DNA of 64,000 bases from Rugamonas fusca (GTDB taxonomy: Bacteria > Pseudomonadota > Gammaproteobacteria > Burkholderiales > Burkholderiaceae_D). The notes beneath the pieces were generated by a model. That model saw only the letters and a program-made list of their open reading frames with translations. It ran no database searches and was not told the origin of the DNA. The position numbers and the translations under genes were made by a program. This document shows, piece after piece, positions 19,163 through 27,462 of this stretch (position 1 is its first letter; every line of letters begins with the position of its first letter). The DNA is taken from the NCBI RefSeq assembly GCF_014042365.1, contig NZ_JACEZS010000015.1, positions 1 through 64,000 on the forward strand, read 5' to 3'.

Positions 19163-21028
19163 ATGAATCGCTATCCTGTCTGGAAATACATCGTCATCGG
19201 CATCGCCATTCTGTTGGGCGCGCTGTACACGGCGCCTAACTACTTCGGCGAATCGCCGGCCGTGCAAGTCACCAGCGGCAAGTCCACCGTCAAGATGACG
19301 GGCGAGATGGCCGCCCAGGTGGAAGCCGTGCTGCGCAAGGAAAACCTGGCGGTGGAGGGCGTGAGCTTCGACGGCACCGGCACCTACGCGTCCGTGCGTG
19401 CCCGCTTCGCCGACACCGACACCCAGTTCAAGGCCAAGGCCGTGCTGGAAAAGGACCTGAACGCCGATCCGGCCGATCCGACCTACCTGGTGGCGCTGAA
19501 CCTGCAACCGAACACCCCGAAATGGATGCAAAGCCTGCGCGCCCTGCCCATGTACCTGGGCCTGGACTTGCGCGGCGGTGTGCACTTCCTGATGCAGGTG
19601 GACGTGAAGGCGGCCCTGACCAAGCGCGTGCAAGGCATCCAGGCCTCGGCCCGCAGCCTGCTGCGTGACAAGAACGTGCGCCACGCCGGCATCGACCGCG
19701 TGGGCGACACCATCGAGATCAAATTCCGCGACGAGGATACCCGCGCCAAGGCGCGCGACGTGCTGTCGTCGTCCATGGGCGACCTGTCGCTGGTGGACGC
19801 CGGTGCTGCCCCCGACCTGAAGCTGATCGTCAGCCTCAAGCCGGCCGCGCTCAAGCAGACCATCGAGGAAGGCGTCAAGCAGAATATCTCCACGCTGTCC
19901 AAGCGCGTCAACGAGCTGGGCGTGGCCGAACCCATCATCCAGCAGCAGGGCCCGGACCGCATCGTGGTGCAGCTGCCCGGCGTGCAGGACGTGGCCCGCG
20001 CCAAGGCCGTGATCGGTCGCACGGCCACGCTGGAAGTGCGCATGGTGGACGACACCATCACCCCCGGCACCGAACTGTCGGCCGCCATTCCGTTCAACTC
20101 CGAGCTGTTCACGGTCGGCAAAGGCGTGCCCGTGGTGCTGAGCAAGGACGTGGTGCTGACCGGCGACTACATCTCCAGCGCCACCGCCAGCTTCGACCAG
20201 AACCAGCAACCGGCCGTGGGCATCGACCTGAACGGCGACGGCGGCCGCAAGATGCGCGACGCCACCCGCGAGCGCGTGGGCAAGCGCATGGCCATCGTGC
20301 TGTTCGAGAAGGGCAAGCCGGAAGTGCTGTCGGTGGCCACCATCCAGAGCGAACTCGGTAGCCGCTTCCAGATCACCGGCATGGGCAACGCGGAAAACTC
20401 GGCCGAGCTGGCGCTGCTGCTGCGCTCGGGCGCGCTGTACGCGCCCATGGACGTGATCGAGGAACGCACCATCGGCCCGCAACTGGGCGCGGAAAACATC
20501 AGCAAGGGCCTGCATTCGACCATGTACGGCTTCGCCGCCATCGCCGTGTTCATGATGGCCTACTACATGATGTTCGGCTTCTTCAGCGTGCTGGCGCTGG
20601 GCTGCAACCTGCTGCTCCTGATCGCGCTGCTGTCGCTGATGCAGGCCACGCTGACCCTGCCCGGCATCGCCGCTATCGCGCTGGCGCTCGGCATGGCGAT
20701 TGACGCCAACGTGCTGATCAACGAACGTATCCGCGAGGAGCTGCGCGGCGGCGCCTCGCCGCAGCAAGCCATTTCCGTCGGCTTCGACCGCGCCTGGGCC
20801 ACCATCCTGGACTCCAACGTGACCACGCTGATCGTCGGCCTGGCCCTGTGGGTGTTCGGTTCGGGCGCCATCCGCGGCTTCGCCGTGGTGCACTGCCTGG
20901 GCATTTTGACGTCCATGTTCTCGGCCGTGTTCATGTCGCGCGGCGTGGTCAACCTGTGGTATGGCCGCAAGAAGAAACTGCAATCGATCGCCATCGGCAC
21001 CGTGTGGGTGCCGGGCCTGTCGAAATAA
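19163..21028 (+). CDS. secD: Protein translocase subunit SecD
   Basis: A 621-residue membrane protein that uses the proton gradient to complete protein export. It has one N-terminal helix (residues 8-27) and a large periplasmic domain containing LGLDLRGGVHFLMQVD and the P1 head. Five further helices at the C-terminal end include MDVIEERTIGPQLGAENI, ALALGMAIDANVLINERIREEL and the final FAVVHCLGILTSMFSAV. The AIDANVLINERIREE segment carries charged residues needed for proton movement in SecDF. It lies 118 bp after yajC and 48 bp before secF. Confidence 0.95.
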   Translation: MNRYPVWKYIVIGIAILLGALYTAPNYFGESPAVQVTSGKSTVKMTGEMAAQVEAVLRKENLAVEGVSFDGTGTYASVRARFADTDTQFKAKAVLEKDLNADPADPTYLVALNLQPNTPKWMQSLRALPMYLGLDLRGGVHFLMQVDVKAALTKRVQGIQASARSLLRDKNVRHAGIDRVGDTIEIKFRDEDTRAKARDVLSSSMGDLSLVDAGAAPDLKLIVSLKPAALKQTIEEGVKQNISTLSKRVNELGVAEPIIQQQGPDRIVVQLPGVQDVARAKAVIGRTATLEVRMVDDTITPGTELSAAIPFNSELFTVGKGVPVVLSKDVVLTGDYISSATASFDQNQQPAVGIDLNGDGGRKMRDATRERVGKRMAIVLFEKGKPEVLSVATIQSELGSRFQITGMGNAENSAELALLLRSGALYAPMDVIEERTIGPQLGAENISKGLHSTMYGFAAIAVFMMAYYMMFGFFSVLALGCNLLLLIALLSLMQATLTLPGIAAIALALGMAIDANVLINERIREELRGGASPQQAISVGFDRAWATILDSNVTTLIVGLALWVFGSGAIRGFAVVHCLGILTSMFSAVFMSRGVVNLWYGRKKKLQSIAIGTVWVPGLSK

Positions 21029-21076
21029 GTTCACCGTCCCGCCGTGGCGGGACGGGCTAACACCTCAGAGGATTTC

Positions 21077-22099
21077 ATGGAATTTTTCCGCATCAAAAAA
21101 GACATACCGTTCATGCGCCATGCGCTGGTGTTCAACGCCATCTCGGCCTTGACCTTCGTGGCTGCCGTGTTCTTCCTGTTCCACAAGGGCCTGCACTTCT
21201 CGGTCGAGTTCACGGGCGGTACCGTGATGGAGCTGAAGTACGCCAAGCCGGCCAACCTGGAAAGCATCCGCCACACGCTGGAAAAGGTCGGCTATGAACA
21301 GCCGGAAGTGACCAGCTTCGGCACCGCGCACGACGTCATGCTGCGCCTGCCCGTGATCAAGACCGTGACCGGCAACGCCGCCTCGCAACTGGTGTTCAAT
21401 GGCCTGTGCGCGGCCGAGCAGGGCACGCTCAAGCAGATCGACAGCGTCAGCCCCAAGGGCGAGCAAGTGACCAAGACGGCCTGCGTGGACGGCGCCGGCA
21501 CGGAAGCCGTGTCGCTGCAGAAGGTGGAATTCGTCGGTCCGCAGGTCGGTGATGAGCTGGCCCAGAACGGCATGAACGCGCTGGCGATGGTGGTGATCGG
21601 CGTGATGATCTACCTGGCCATCCGCTTCGAGTGGAAGTTCGCGGTGGCGGCCATCATCGCCAACTTGCACGACGTGGTCATCATCCTGGGCTTCTTCGCC
21701 TTCTTCCAGTGGGAATTCTCGCTGACGGTGCTGGCCGCCGTGCTGGCCGTGCTCGGCTATTCGGTCAACGAATCGGTGGTGATCTTCGACCGTATCCGCG
21801 AGAACTTCCGCAAGCAGCGCAAGATGTCGGTGCATGAGGTGATCGACAACGCCATCACCAGCACCATCTCGCGTACCATCATCACCCACGGCTGCACCCA
21901 GATGATGGTGCTGTCGATGCTGTTCCTGGGCGGCCCCACGCTGCACTACTTCGCCGTGGCGCTGACGATCGGTATCTGCTTCGGTATCTACTCGTCCGTG
22001 TTCGTGGCGGCGGCCGTGGCCATGTGGCTGGGCGTGAAGCGCGAAGACCTGATCAAGCCGATCAAGGAAAAGGACGAGACGGACGGCGCCGTCGTCTAA
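21077..22099 (+). CDS. secF: Protein translocase subunit SecF
   Basis: A 340-residue partner of SecD with six predicted transmembrane helices. It begins with the family stretch FFRIKKDIPFMRHALVFN. The P4 periplasmic domain (about 50-165) includes GLHFSVEFTGGTVMELKY. The helix-4 signature GYSVNESVVIFDRIRENFRK and the late TRTIITHGCTQMMVLSMLFLGG-like region match the family. The start at 21077 is preceded by AGAGGA and gives the canonical N-terminus. A strong terminator follows, closing the queA-tgt-yajC-secDF cluster. Confidence 0.95.
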   Translation: MEFFRIKKDIPFMRHALVFNAISALTFVAAVFFLFHKGLHFSVEFTGGTVMELKYAKPANLESIRHTLEKVGYEQPEVTSFGTAHDVMLRLPVIKTVTGNAASQLVFNGLCAAEQGTLKQIDSVSPKGEQVTKTACVDGAGTEAVSLQKVEFVGPQVGDELAQNGMNALAMVVIGVMIYLAIRFEWKFAVAAIIANLHDVVIILGFFAFFQWEFSLTVLAAVLAVLGYSVNESVVIFDRIRENFRKQRKMSVHEVIDNAITSTISRTIITHGCTQMMVLSMLFLGGPTLHYFAVALTIGICFGIYSSVFVAAAVAMWLGVKREDLIKPIKEKDETDGAVV

Positions 22100-22118
22100 C
22101 TCACCTCGTCCTGAAGCA

Positions 22119-22153
22119 CCCTCCTCGCGGCAACGCCAGGAGGGATTTTTTTT
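22119..22153 (+). terminator. Rho-independent terminator after secF
   Basis: A 7-bp stem CCCTCCT (22119-22125) / AGGAGGG (22138-22144), a 12-base loop and a run of eight T residues (22146-22153) starting one base after the stem. Confidence 0.88.
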
Positions 22154-22164
22154 GCAGCACTGCA

Positions 22165-22242
22165 AAATCGGGGACGTAACACCATTTTCCGAGGTGGAAA
22201 CGTAAATGGCCGGGTGGGAAAACTGTGTTACGTCCCCGATTT
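22165..22242. repeat. Palindromic repeat, copy 1 of a tandem pair
   Basis: The left arm AAATCGGGGACGTAACACC (from 22165) is inverted at the right end (GTGTTACGTCCCCGATTT, ending 22242), with about 40 bp between. It is a different family from the palindrome upstream of queA. It looks like a REP/MITE-type dispersed unit. A second, similar copy follows 14 bp later. Confidence 0.85.
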
Positions 22243-22256
22243 GTTCTTGGCGCAAT

Positions 22257-22333
22257 ATCGGGGACGTAACACCATTTTTCGTAGGGGGAACTTTAGTGGC
22301 TTGGTGGAGAAACCGTGTTACGTCCCCGATTTA
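22257..22333. repeat. Palindromic repeat, copy 2, running into a coding region
   Basis: ATCGGGGACGTAACACC (from 22257) and its inverse GTGTTACGTCCCCGATTT (ending 22332) flank a core related to that of copy 1 but diverged. The right arm overlaps the 3' end of the minus-strand gene that stops at 22293, so the repeat supplies that gene's last 13 codons and its stop. Confidence 0.85.
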
Positions 22334-22745
22334 GGGCTGTGGGGCAGGCCGTGGAGCGGACGCGGAAGTAGCTGCGGCCGTCGTCAAGTGAGCGCAACAC
22401 GATCTTTTCCTGCGTCAGGCTGACGATCTTGTCCTTGAGGATGGCGCCGTCCGACAGGATGGAGGTCAGGATGCCGTCGCGCAGCGTCCAGCGCACCGTG
22501 ATGCGCTCGACGAGTTTGCGGCAGGCCATGTCCTTGTACTCGAAATAGGTGTAAGTGCCGTCGGCCAGGAAGGTTTCGCGTGACGGGATGCGCTCGAAGT
22601 CGGGACTGTCGGGCGGGTTGATCCAGGTGCCGACCAGCAGCGCGCTCAGGGCGGCATCATCGGGTTCGGCATCGGCCGCGGAACCGGCCAGCGGCAGCAT
22701 CAGTGCCACGCTCAGCAGCAACGCCGAAGCGGTTTTGTTTAACAT
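22293..22745 (-). CDS. Secreted lipocalin-like protein, C-terminus from a repeat
   Basis: A 150-residue exported protein with a clear signal peptide (MLNKTASALLLSVALMLPLAG, residues 1-21, cleaved near AGSAA). The mature part carries LLVGTWINPPDSP followed by alternating strands, reminiscent of small lipocalin-like or calycin domains in periplasmic proteins; the family is not certain. The start at 22745 is chosen because the longer frame lacks a signal sequence at its N-terminus. The last 13 residues (from about NRGRNTV on) are encoded inside a palindromic repeat, so the native C-terminus has probably been replaced. Function unknown. Confidence 0.65.
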   Translation of the reverse strand: MLNKTASALLLSVALMLPLAGSAADAEPDDAALSALLVGTWINPPDSPDFERIPSRETFLADGTYTYFEYKDMACRKLVERITVRWTLRDGILTSILSDGAILKDKIVSLTQEKIVLRSLDDGRSYFRVRSTACPTALNRGRNTVSPPSH

Positions 22746-22915
22746 GCAATGTCCTGGCGCCAGCCGGGCGGGGCGGGGGACCAGCCGGCGCAGAGTGTTG
22801 GTGAATGGAAATAACAATGGGCAATAGGATAATCCAGGATGCAGGATGATAGCCACAAATTTGTCATAATGCCGTACCGGCCGGATGGTCAAACTGTTGC
22901 GCGGATGGAAAAACG

Positions 22916-23611
22916 ATGAGCCGTACCGGCCGATTATTCTTGCTGATGGATGCCATGCGCGGCTACCGCCGGCCTGTCACGGCGGCCCGGCTGGCCGAGC
23001 AGCTGGGCGTGTCCGAGCGCACCATCTACCGCGACATCCAGACCCTGAGCGGCCTGGGTGCGCCGCTCGAAGGCGAGGCCGGGGTCGGCTACATGCTGCG
23101 GGCCGGCTTCTTCCTGCCGCCGCTGATGTTCGGCGCCGACGAGCTCGAGGCGCTGGTGCTGGGCGCGCGCTGGGTGCGGCGCCAGGGCGACGAGGCGCTG
23201 GCCCAGGCGGCCACCAGCGCGCTGGCCAAGATCGCCGCCGCCACCCCCAAGGATTTGCGCGACGACATGGCCGAGACCAGCCTGTGGGTGCCGCTGGGTG
23301 TGAGCCAGCCCGACGCCAGTGATGCCTTCGTGCGTCCCGTGCGCGAGGCCATCCGCTACCAGCACCGGCTGCGCATCCGGTACCGCGACGAGCAGGGCGC
23401 CGAATCGGAACGCTACGTGTGGCCGTTCGCGCTGGCTTTCCTCGAAGGCAAGCGCCTGCTGGCGGCCTGGTGCGAATTGCGCGGCGCTTACCGCCATTTC
23501 CGCATCGACCGCATCGCGGCGGCCGTATCGACCGGGGAACGCTATCCAGCCCGGCGCCACGACCTGCTCAAGACGTGGCGCAGCGAACAGGGCTTGCGCG
23601 AAGACTCCTGA
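22916..23611 (+). CDS. YafY-type transcriptional regulator (HTH + WYL)
   Basis: A 231-residue regulator. An N-terminal winged helix-turn-helix of the HTH_11/DeoR type is seen in RPVTAARLAEQLGVSERTIY (residues about 20-39), followed by RDIQTLSGLGAPLEGEAGVGY. A C-terminal WYL domain (about 135-205) includes RIRYRDEQGAESERYVWPFAL and RHFRIDRI. WYL domains bind small ligands or nucleic acid in relatives. It is transcribed alone, divergent from the lipocalin-like gene, and followed by a terminator. Target genes cannot be inferred. Confidence 0.88.
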   Translation: MSRTGRLFLLMDAMRGYRRPVTAARLAEQLGVSERTIYRDIQTLSGLGAPLEGEAGVGYMLRAGFFLPPLMFGADELEALVLGARWVRRQGDEALAQAATSALAKIAAATPKDLRDDMAETSLWVPLGVSQPDASDAFVRPVREAIRYQHRLRIRYRDEQGAESERYVWPFALAFLEGKRLLAAWCELRGAYRHFRIDRIAAAVSTGERYPARRHDLLKTWRSEQGLREDS

Positions 23612-23613
23612 CG

Positions 23614-23649
23614 AAAAAAGGGCGCGGCGCGCTGGTGGCGCGCCGCGCC
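23614..23649 (-). terminator. Terminator for the OmpW-type gene (minus strand)
   Basis: A perfect 12-bp inverted repeat GGCGCGGCGCGC (23621-23632) / GCGCGCCGCGCC (23638-23649). Read on the minus strand, it is followed by TTTTTT at 23619-23614. It would stop transcripts leaving the OmpW-type gene, although about 200 bp past its stop. Confidence 0.6.
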
Positions 23650-23819
23650 GTCGTGGCGCCAGGCGGATGGCCTGGCCCGGCCACCTCCGCCGCAAACGGT
23701 GGAGACGCACGGCGCCGGATCGGGAAATGGGCCGCTATGTGCGCTGCCGCACGGAAAGCGGGTGGCGCGGCGCGTAAGCTGCGTTCATCTCTTTCGGGAG
23801 ATCCCTAGTTTTGGACTTT

Positions 23820-23846
23820 GCCCGCCCCCCGGCGGGCTTTTTTTTT
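23820..23846 (+). terminator. Rho-independent terminator for the WYL regulator gene
   Basis: A GCCCGCC/GGCGGGC stem with a CCCC loop (23820-23837) is followed by nine T residues (23838-23846). The T-run touches the stop codon of the converging OmpW-type gene. Confidence 0.85.
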
Positions 23847-24556
23847 CAGAACGCGTAACCCACGGCTAGCACCCAGGCTGCCGGGTTGAAACGGATGTTG
23901 GTCGTGCGCACGATGCCGGCCGTGTCGGACTGGTAATGGCTGTTGACGCGCACCCTGGAATAGCTGGCGATCATGCTGACGGCCGGCGTGAGCCGGTAGG
24001 ACAAGCCGGCCGTGGCCGCCGGGCCGATCGAGCGCGACAGGCTGATGCGCGTGGGGCCGCCGTTGACGGCGTCGCCGGCCGGCGTCGAATCCCGCTCGAA
24101 AAAGGCGGTGTAGTTCACGCCGAGGCCCGCATAGGGCCGCAGCGCATCGCCTTCGCGGCCCAGGCGGTAATTGAGTAGCAGCGTGGGCGAGAACCAGCGC
24201 GCCGTCGCCACCACCTGGCCGTCGAACGGGATGGAGCCGAGTCTGGCCGGCCCCTTGCCCACCGTGTGCGTGGTCGGCGGCACCCCGGCGGCCAGCTCCA
24301 GCTCCCAGTGCGCCGACAGCCGCCGCGCATAGGCGAAATACGGCGTGCGCACGGAACGCAGCGACAGGTTGATGCCGGCCGGCGTGAACGGCCCGGTCAC
24401 ATCGTCGGCCCGGCTGTCGTAGCTGACCGCGTAGAAACCGGCGCGCAACTGGTTCGCTGGCGCCAGGCCGGTGTCGGCGGCATCGGCGGCGTCGGTGGCG
24501 TGGACCTGGCCAGCGCCGGCCAGCAAAGCCAGCGCGCAAATCGATAATTTCATCAT
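23846..24556 (-). CDS. OmpW-family outer membrane protein
   Basis: A 236-residue protein with a signal peptide (about 1-20, MMKLSICALALLAGAGQVHA). Alternating beta strands fit the eight-stranded OmpW barrel: PAGINLSLRSVRTPYFAYA, WELELAAGVPP, RPYAGLGVNYTAFFERDS, and a final strand ending in aromatic Phe (VLAVGYAF). OmpW proteins form narrow channels for small hydrophobic molecules. Its ATG overlaps the stop codon of the upstream lipoprotein hydrolase gene, so the two are translated together. The pairing of a lipase-like lipoprotein with an OmpW channel suggests hydrophobic substrate use. Confidence 0.82.
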   Translation of the reverse strand: MMKLSICALALLAGAGQVHATDAADAADTGLAPANQLRAGFYAVSYDSRADDVTGPFTPAGINLSLRSVRTPYFAYARRLSAHWELELAAGVPPTTHTVGKGPARLGSIPFDGQVVATARWFSPTLLLNYRLGREGDALRPYAGLGVNYTAFFERDSTPAGDAVNGGPTRISLSRSIGPAATAGLSYRLTPAVSMIASYSRVRVNSHYQSDTAGIVRTTNIRFNPAAWVLAVGYAF

Positions 24557-26292
24557 GGGGTAGCTCCGTTCACGAAACGCGCGAAATACGATTGCGCCGC
24601 CACTTCGCACGCCGACTGCACCAGCGGGTAGTGGTAATTGGCCATGATGGCTTGGCCGACCTGGCTGGCCAGCGCCTCGGCGCCGGTCACGCCCCGGGCG
24701 CGGAAATAGTCGACGGCCTGCGCCGCCACGCTGGCCAGGCCCAGCGCCATGGCGCGCTGCGGACCCGGCGCCGTGGCAGGGAAATACGCGGCCACGGCGG
24801 CCCGCACGGCGGCGCTTTGCTGCGCGCCGGCCGCATCGGGCGCGGCCGCCACGACCTGCGCGACAATGCCGCCGACGATGGTGGCGACCTGCCCAGCCGA
24901 CGTGAGCTCGCCGTTCGAGGTCGGGTCCACGTCCAGCACGCGGACCTGGTCCGACGTCACCTGCGCCGCCCACAGCCCCTTCATGGTCAGCGTGTTGACG
25001 GGGTAGTTCACGTCCGGGTCGTTCATGCCGCCGCACAGCATCACTGGCGCGCGCGGCTGCCAGCCGCGCAAGTCGTTCTTCTTCAGCGCGCGGCGCATGG
25101 GCGAGGCGGGTTCGGCGGACGGCGGCATCAGGTCGCCGCCGGGCTGGAGCGCGCCATCGGGCACGGCCAGCGCATCGCGCGCGTAGGCCGCCCGGAAGCT
25201 GTTGCGGAACAGGGCCGGCTGGCCGAAACCGAGTGCGGCGATCGGGTTGACGGTGGCGTCGGGCACGGCCAGCGCCGCGTCCAGCGCGGCGTCGCCGGTG
25301 CGCGGCGTGGCGCTGTCGAAGATAGCCAGCATGGGCAGCTTGCCGGTGCTGAACAGCGTGTTGGCGTCGTACGGGCCGGGCAGCAGCGAAGTGGCGGCGC
25401 TGGCGTAGTTGGGGTCGTACACCTCGGCCGGCGTCGCGTACAGGTCGCCGTAGGCGTGCTGGTAGCTGTTAATCACCAGCGGGTAGTAGACGGAGCCGCC
25501 GAAGCCCACCTGGCCATGGGCGAACACGGCGTCGCCGAAGGCCAGCATGGCGTAGGGGCCGGACATGGGCGCGGCCGCCGTCACGTGCATGCCCGCCGCT
25601 TCCATCGCGCGGTGGGTGGCCATGGCCACGTGGCCGCCTTCCGAGTAGCCGGTGATGAACAGTTGTCCATTGTCGGTCACGCCGGCCGGCAGGCCCGCCG
25701 CCAGCGCCGCGCGCGCCGCCGCCAGCGCATCGATCATTTCATGCGATTGCTGCCGGGCGTTGGTATAGGGATGGTAGGGCAGGGGCGAGCTGTCGTAGCC
25801 GGCGTAGTTGGAGGCCACCACAATGTAGCCGCGGGCGGCGAAGAAGGCGGCCATGATGGCGCTTTCGGCCCAGCCTTCGTTGGCCGGATCGGTGATGGCG
25901 GCGATGTTGTAGCCGTGGGTGACGGCTGTGCCGTGGGTGTACAGCAGCACCGGGCGCGGGCCGGAACAGGCGCCGCCGCCGGTGGGCAGCATCAGCGCGC
26001 CCGAGGCCGAAGTGGGCTCGCCGGCACCGCCCGTGGTGCGGTACTGGAAGTAGTGGAAGTCGACGCCGCAGGCGGGCGCCCCGGCCATGGCCAGCAGTTG
26101 CCGGCCGTCGCTGCTGGCGCCCAGCTGGGCGGCCAGGTCGTCGCGATTCAGGGATGCCACCCGCAGCGGCGGCGCCTGCATCAGTGTGCCGGCCGTGGTG
26201 GATGGGTTGGCGGTGCCGCCGGGCGTGCCCGCGCCGCAGGCGGCCAGCGCCAGTAGCGCGCAGGCGCTGCCCGCCCTCAGTGTCAATCGCAT
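24553..26292 (-). CDS. Lipoprotein alpha/beta hydrolase (secretory lipase-like)
   Basis: A 579-residue exported hydrolase. The signal peptide ends in a lipobox (LLALAAC), so Cys near residue 19 should be lipidated. The nucleophile elbow is GYSEG in FITGYSEGGHVAMATHRAME. An N-terminal oxyanion region lies in VLLYTHGTAVTHGYN, and a candidate catalytic Asp in MLCGGMNDPDVNYP. The overall layout resembles fungal-type secretory lipases and bacterial esterases. The start at 26292 follows GAGGAG; the longer frame lacks a signal sequence. It overlaps the OmpW-type gene by four bases and is divergent from a LuxR-type regulator that may control it. Confidence 0.8.
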   Translation of the reverse strand: MRLTLRAGSACALLALAACGAGTPGGTANPSTTAGTLMQAPPLRVASLNRDDLAAQLGASSDGRQLLAMAGAPACGVDFHYFQYRTTGGAGEPTSASGALMLPTGGGACSGPRPVLLYTHGTAVTHGYNIAAITDPANEGWAESAIMAAFFAARGYIVVASNYAGYDSSPLPYHPYTNARQQSHEMIDALAAARAALAAGLPAGVTDNGQLFITGYSEGGHVAMATHRAMEAAGMHVTAAAPMSGPYAMLAFGDAVFAHGQVGFGGSVYYPLVINSYQHAYGDLYATPAEVYDPNYASAATSLLPGPYDANTLFSTGKLPMLAIFDSATPRTGDAALDAALAVPDATVNPIAALGFGQPALFRNSFRAAYARDALAVPDGALQPGGDLMPPSAEPASPMRRALKKNDLRGWQPRAPVMLCGGMNDPDVNYPVNTLTMKGLWAAQVTSDQVRVLDVDPTSNGELTSAGQVATIVGGIVAQVVAAAPDAAGAQQSAAVRAAVAAYFPATAPGPQRAMALGLASVAAQAVDYFRARGVTGAEALASQVGQAIMANYHYPLVQSACEVAAQSYFARFVNGATP

Positions 26293-26407
26293 GGTGTCTC
26301 CTCGTTGTTGGTGTGATGCGCCTTGCCAGCATGGGGCAACGGGGAGGGGGGCGCTACTCCGCAAATGCAGGGGCATGCGGCCATCGACGCGGCGCCGGGC
26401 CTGGGCT

Positions 26408-27421
26408 ATGATCGGCGGACCACGCGACCCGGGAGTGACATTGAAGCTGGACGATTTCTCGCGCCTCGTCACGCACTGGAATGCGCTGGCGCAGGAGGCG
26501 CCGCCGCAACTGTTCAAGGAGCGCGCCCTCGATGCGCTGCGCGTACACCTGCCCTTCGACTCGGCTTGGTGGGGCACGGGCGTGCGCGGTGCGCGCCACC
26601 CGCGCATCATTGAAAGCTATGTGTACCATTTGCCACAGCAGTTCGCGCTGGACTGGCTGACGGTGTCGGCCGACGATGATTTTGCGCTGGCCGTCCAGGC
26701 GCAACCGGGCGTGACGCATGCGCTGGTTGACGACTGCGGCTTCAGTGAAGCCATGCGCGCGTTCGACCGGCACTATGGCGTGGGCCCGTCGCTGGCCACC
26801 AGCCACGGCGACGCGCAGACGGGCTTTGGCACCTTCCTGTCCGCGTTCCGGCGCCTGGACGCCGCGCCGTTCAACGAGGCGGAGCGGCAGCGCATGCAGC
26901 TGCTGGTGCCGCATCTGATGCATGCGGGCGAGCTGTCATGGCGGCACGCGCTGGGCAGCTACCTGCAGACCCAGCTGGTGGCCCACGCCAACGCCGATGC
27001 CTGCCTGATCGGCGCCAGCGGCGAATTCTGCCGCCAATTGCTGCGCGAATGGCCAACATGGCAAGGCGGCCCCTTGCCGTTGCCGCTGGCGCGCGCGATC
27101 GCCGACGGTCAGCGCCACTGGAGCGGCAAGCAGGTGCACATCGAACTGGCGGACGGCGGGCCCCAACGCGTCCAGCTCACCTTGCGCGCGCGCGTGGGCG
27201 ACGGGCTGACGGCCAGCCAGGAGCGCGTGGCGCGCGAATATGTGGCCGGCTTTTCGTACAAGGAGATCGCCCGCAACCTGGGCCTGGCACCATCGACCGT
27301 GCGCACCTACCTGCGCGAGTGTTATCTGAAGCTCGGGGTCTGCAACAAGCTCGAGTTGAGTGAACGCGTCGGCCGCGTGGCGCCGGCCAAGCCGCGCGCA
27401 ACGCGCCGCCCGGACGTATGA
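26408..27421 (+). CDS. LuxR-type helix-turn-helix transcriptional regulator
   Basis: A 337-residue regulator. The N-terminal two thirds have no recognised sensor domain. The C-terminus is a LuxR-type HTH: LTASQERVAREYVAGFSYKE followed by IARNLGLAPSTVRTYLRECY and LKLGVCNKLELSERV (residues about 265-325). It has no receiver domain and no acyl-homoserine lactone-binding signature that I can see. The ATG at 26408 lacks a ribosome-binding site; a TTG at 26441 with GGGAG at ideal distance is an equally good start. It faces away from the lipoprotein hydrolase across a 115-bp gap, an arrangement often seen for a local regulator. Confidence 0.8.
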   Translation: MIGGPRDPGVTLKLDDFSRLVTHWNALAQEAPPQLFKERALDALRVHLPFDSAWWGTGVRGARHPRIIESYVYHLPQQFALDWLTVSADDDFALAVQAQPGVTHALVDDCGFSEAMRAFDRHYGVGPSLATSHGDAQTGFGTFLSAFRRLDAAPFNEAERQRMQLLVPHLMHAGELSWRHALGSYLQTQLVAHANADACLIGASGEFCRQLLREWPTWQGGPLPLPLARAIADGQRHWSGKQVHIELADGGPQRVQLTLRARVGDGLTASQERVAREYVAGFSYKEIARNLGLAPSTVRTYLRECYLKLGVCNKLELSERVGRVAPAKPRATRRPDV

Positions 27422-27462
27422 GATGAGCCGCGCCGCCGCTGGTCGCGCGGCAAGGACGGGGA

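Noticed and set aside
19004..21034. Minus-strand open frame opposite secD
   Set aside because: His/Gln/Arg-rich shadow of a well-conserved gene.
22165..22333. CRISPR-like repeats
   Set aside because: Only two units, each palindromic over long arms, with related rather than unique cores and no cas genes.
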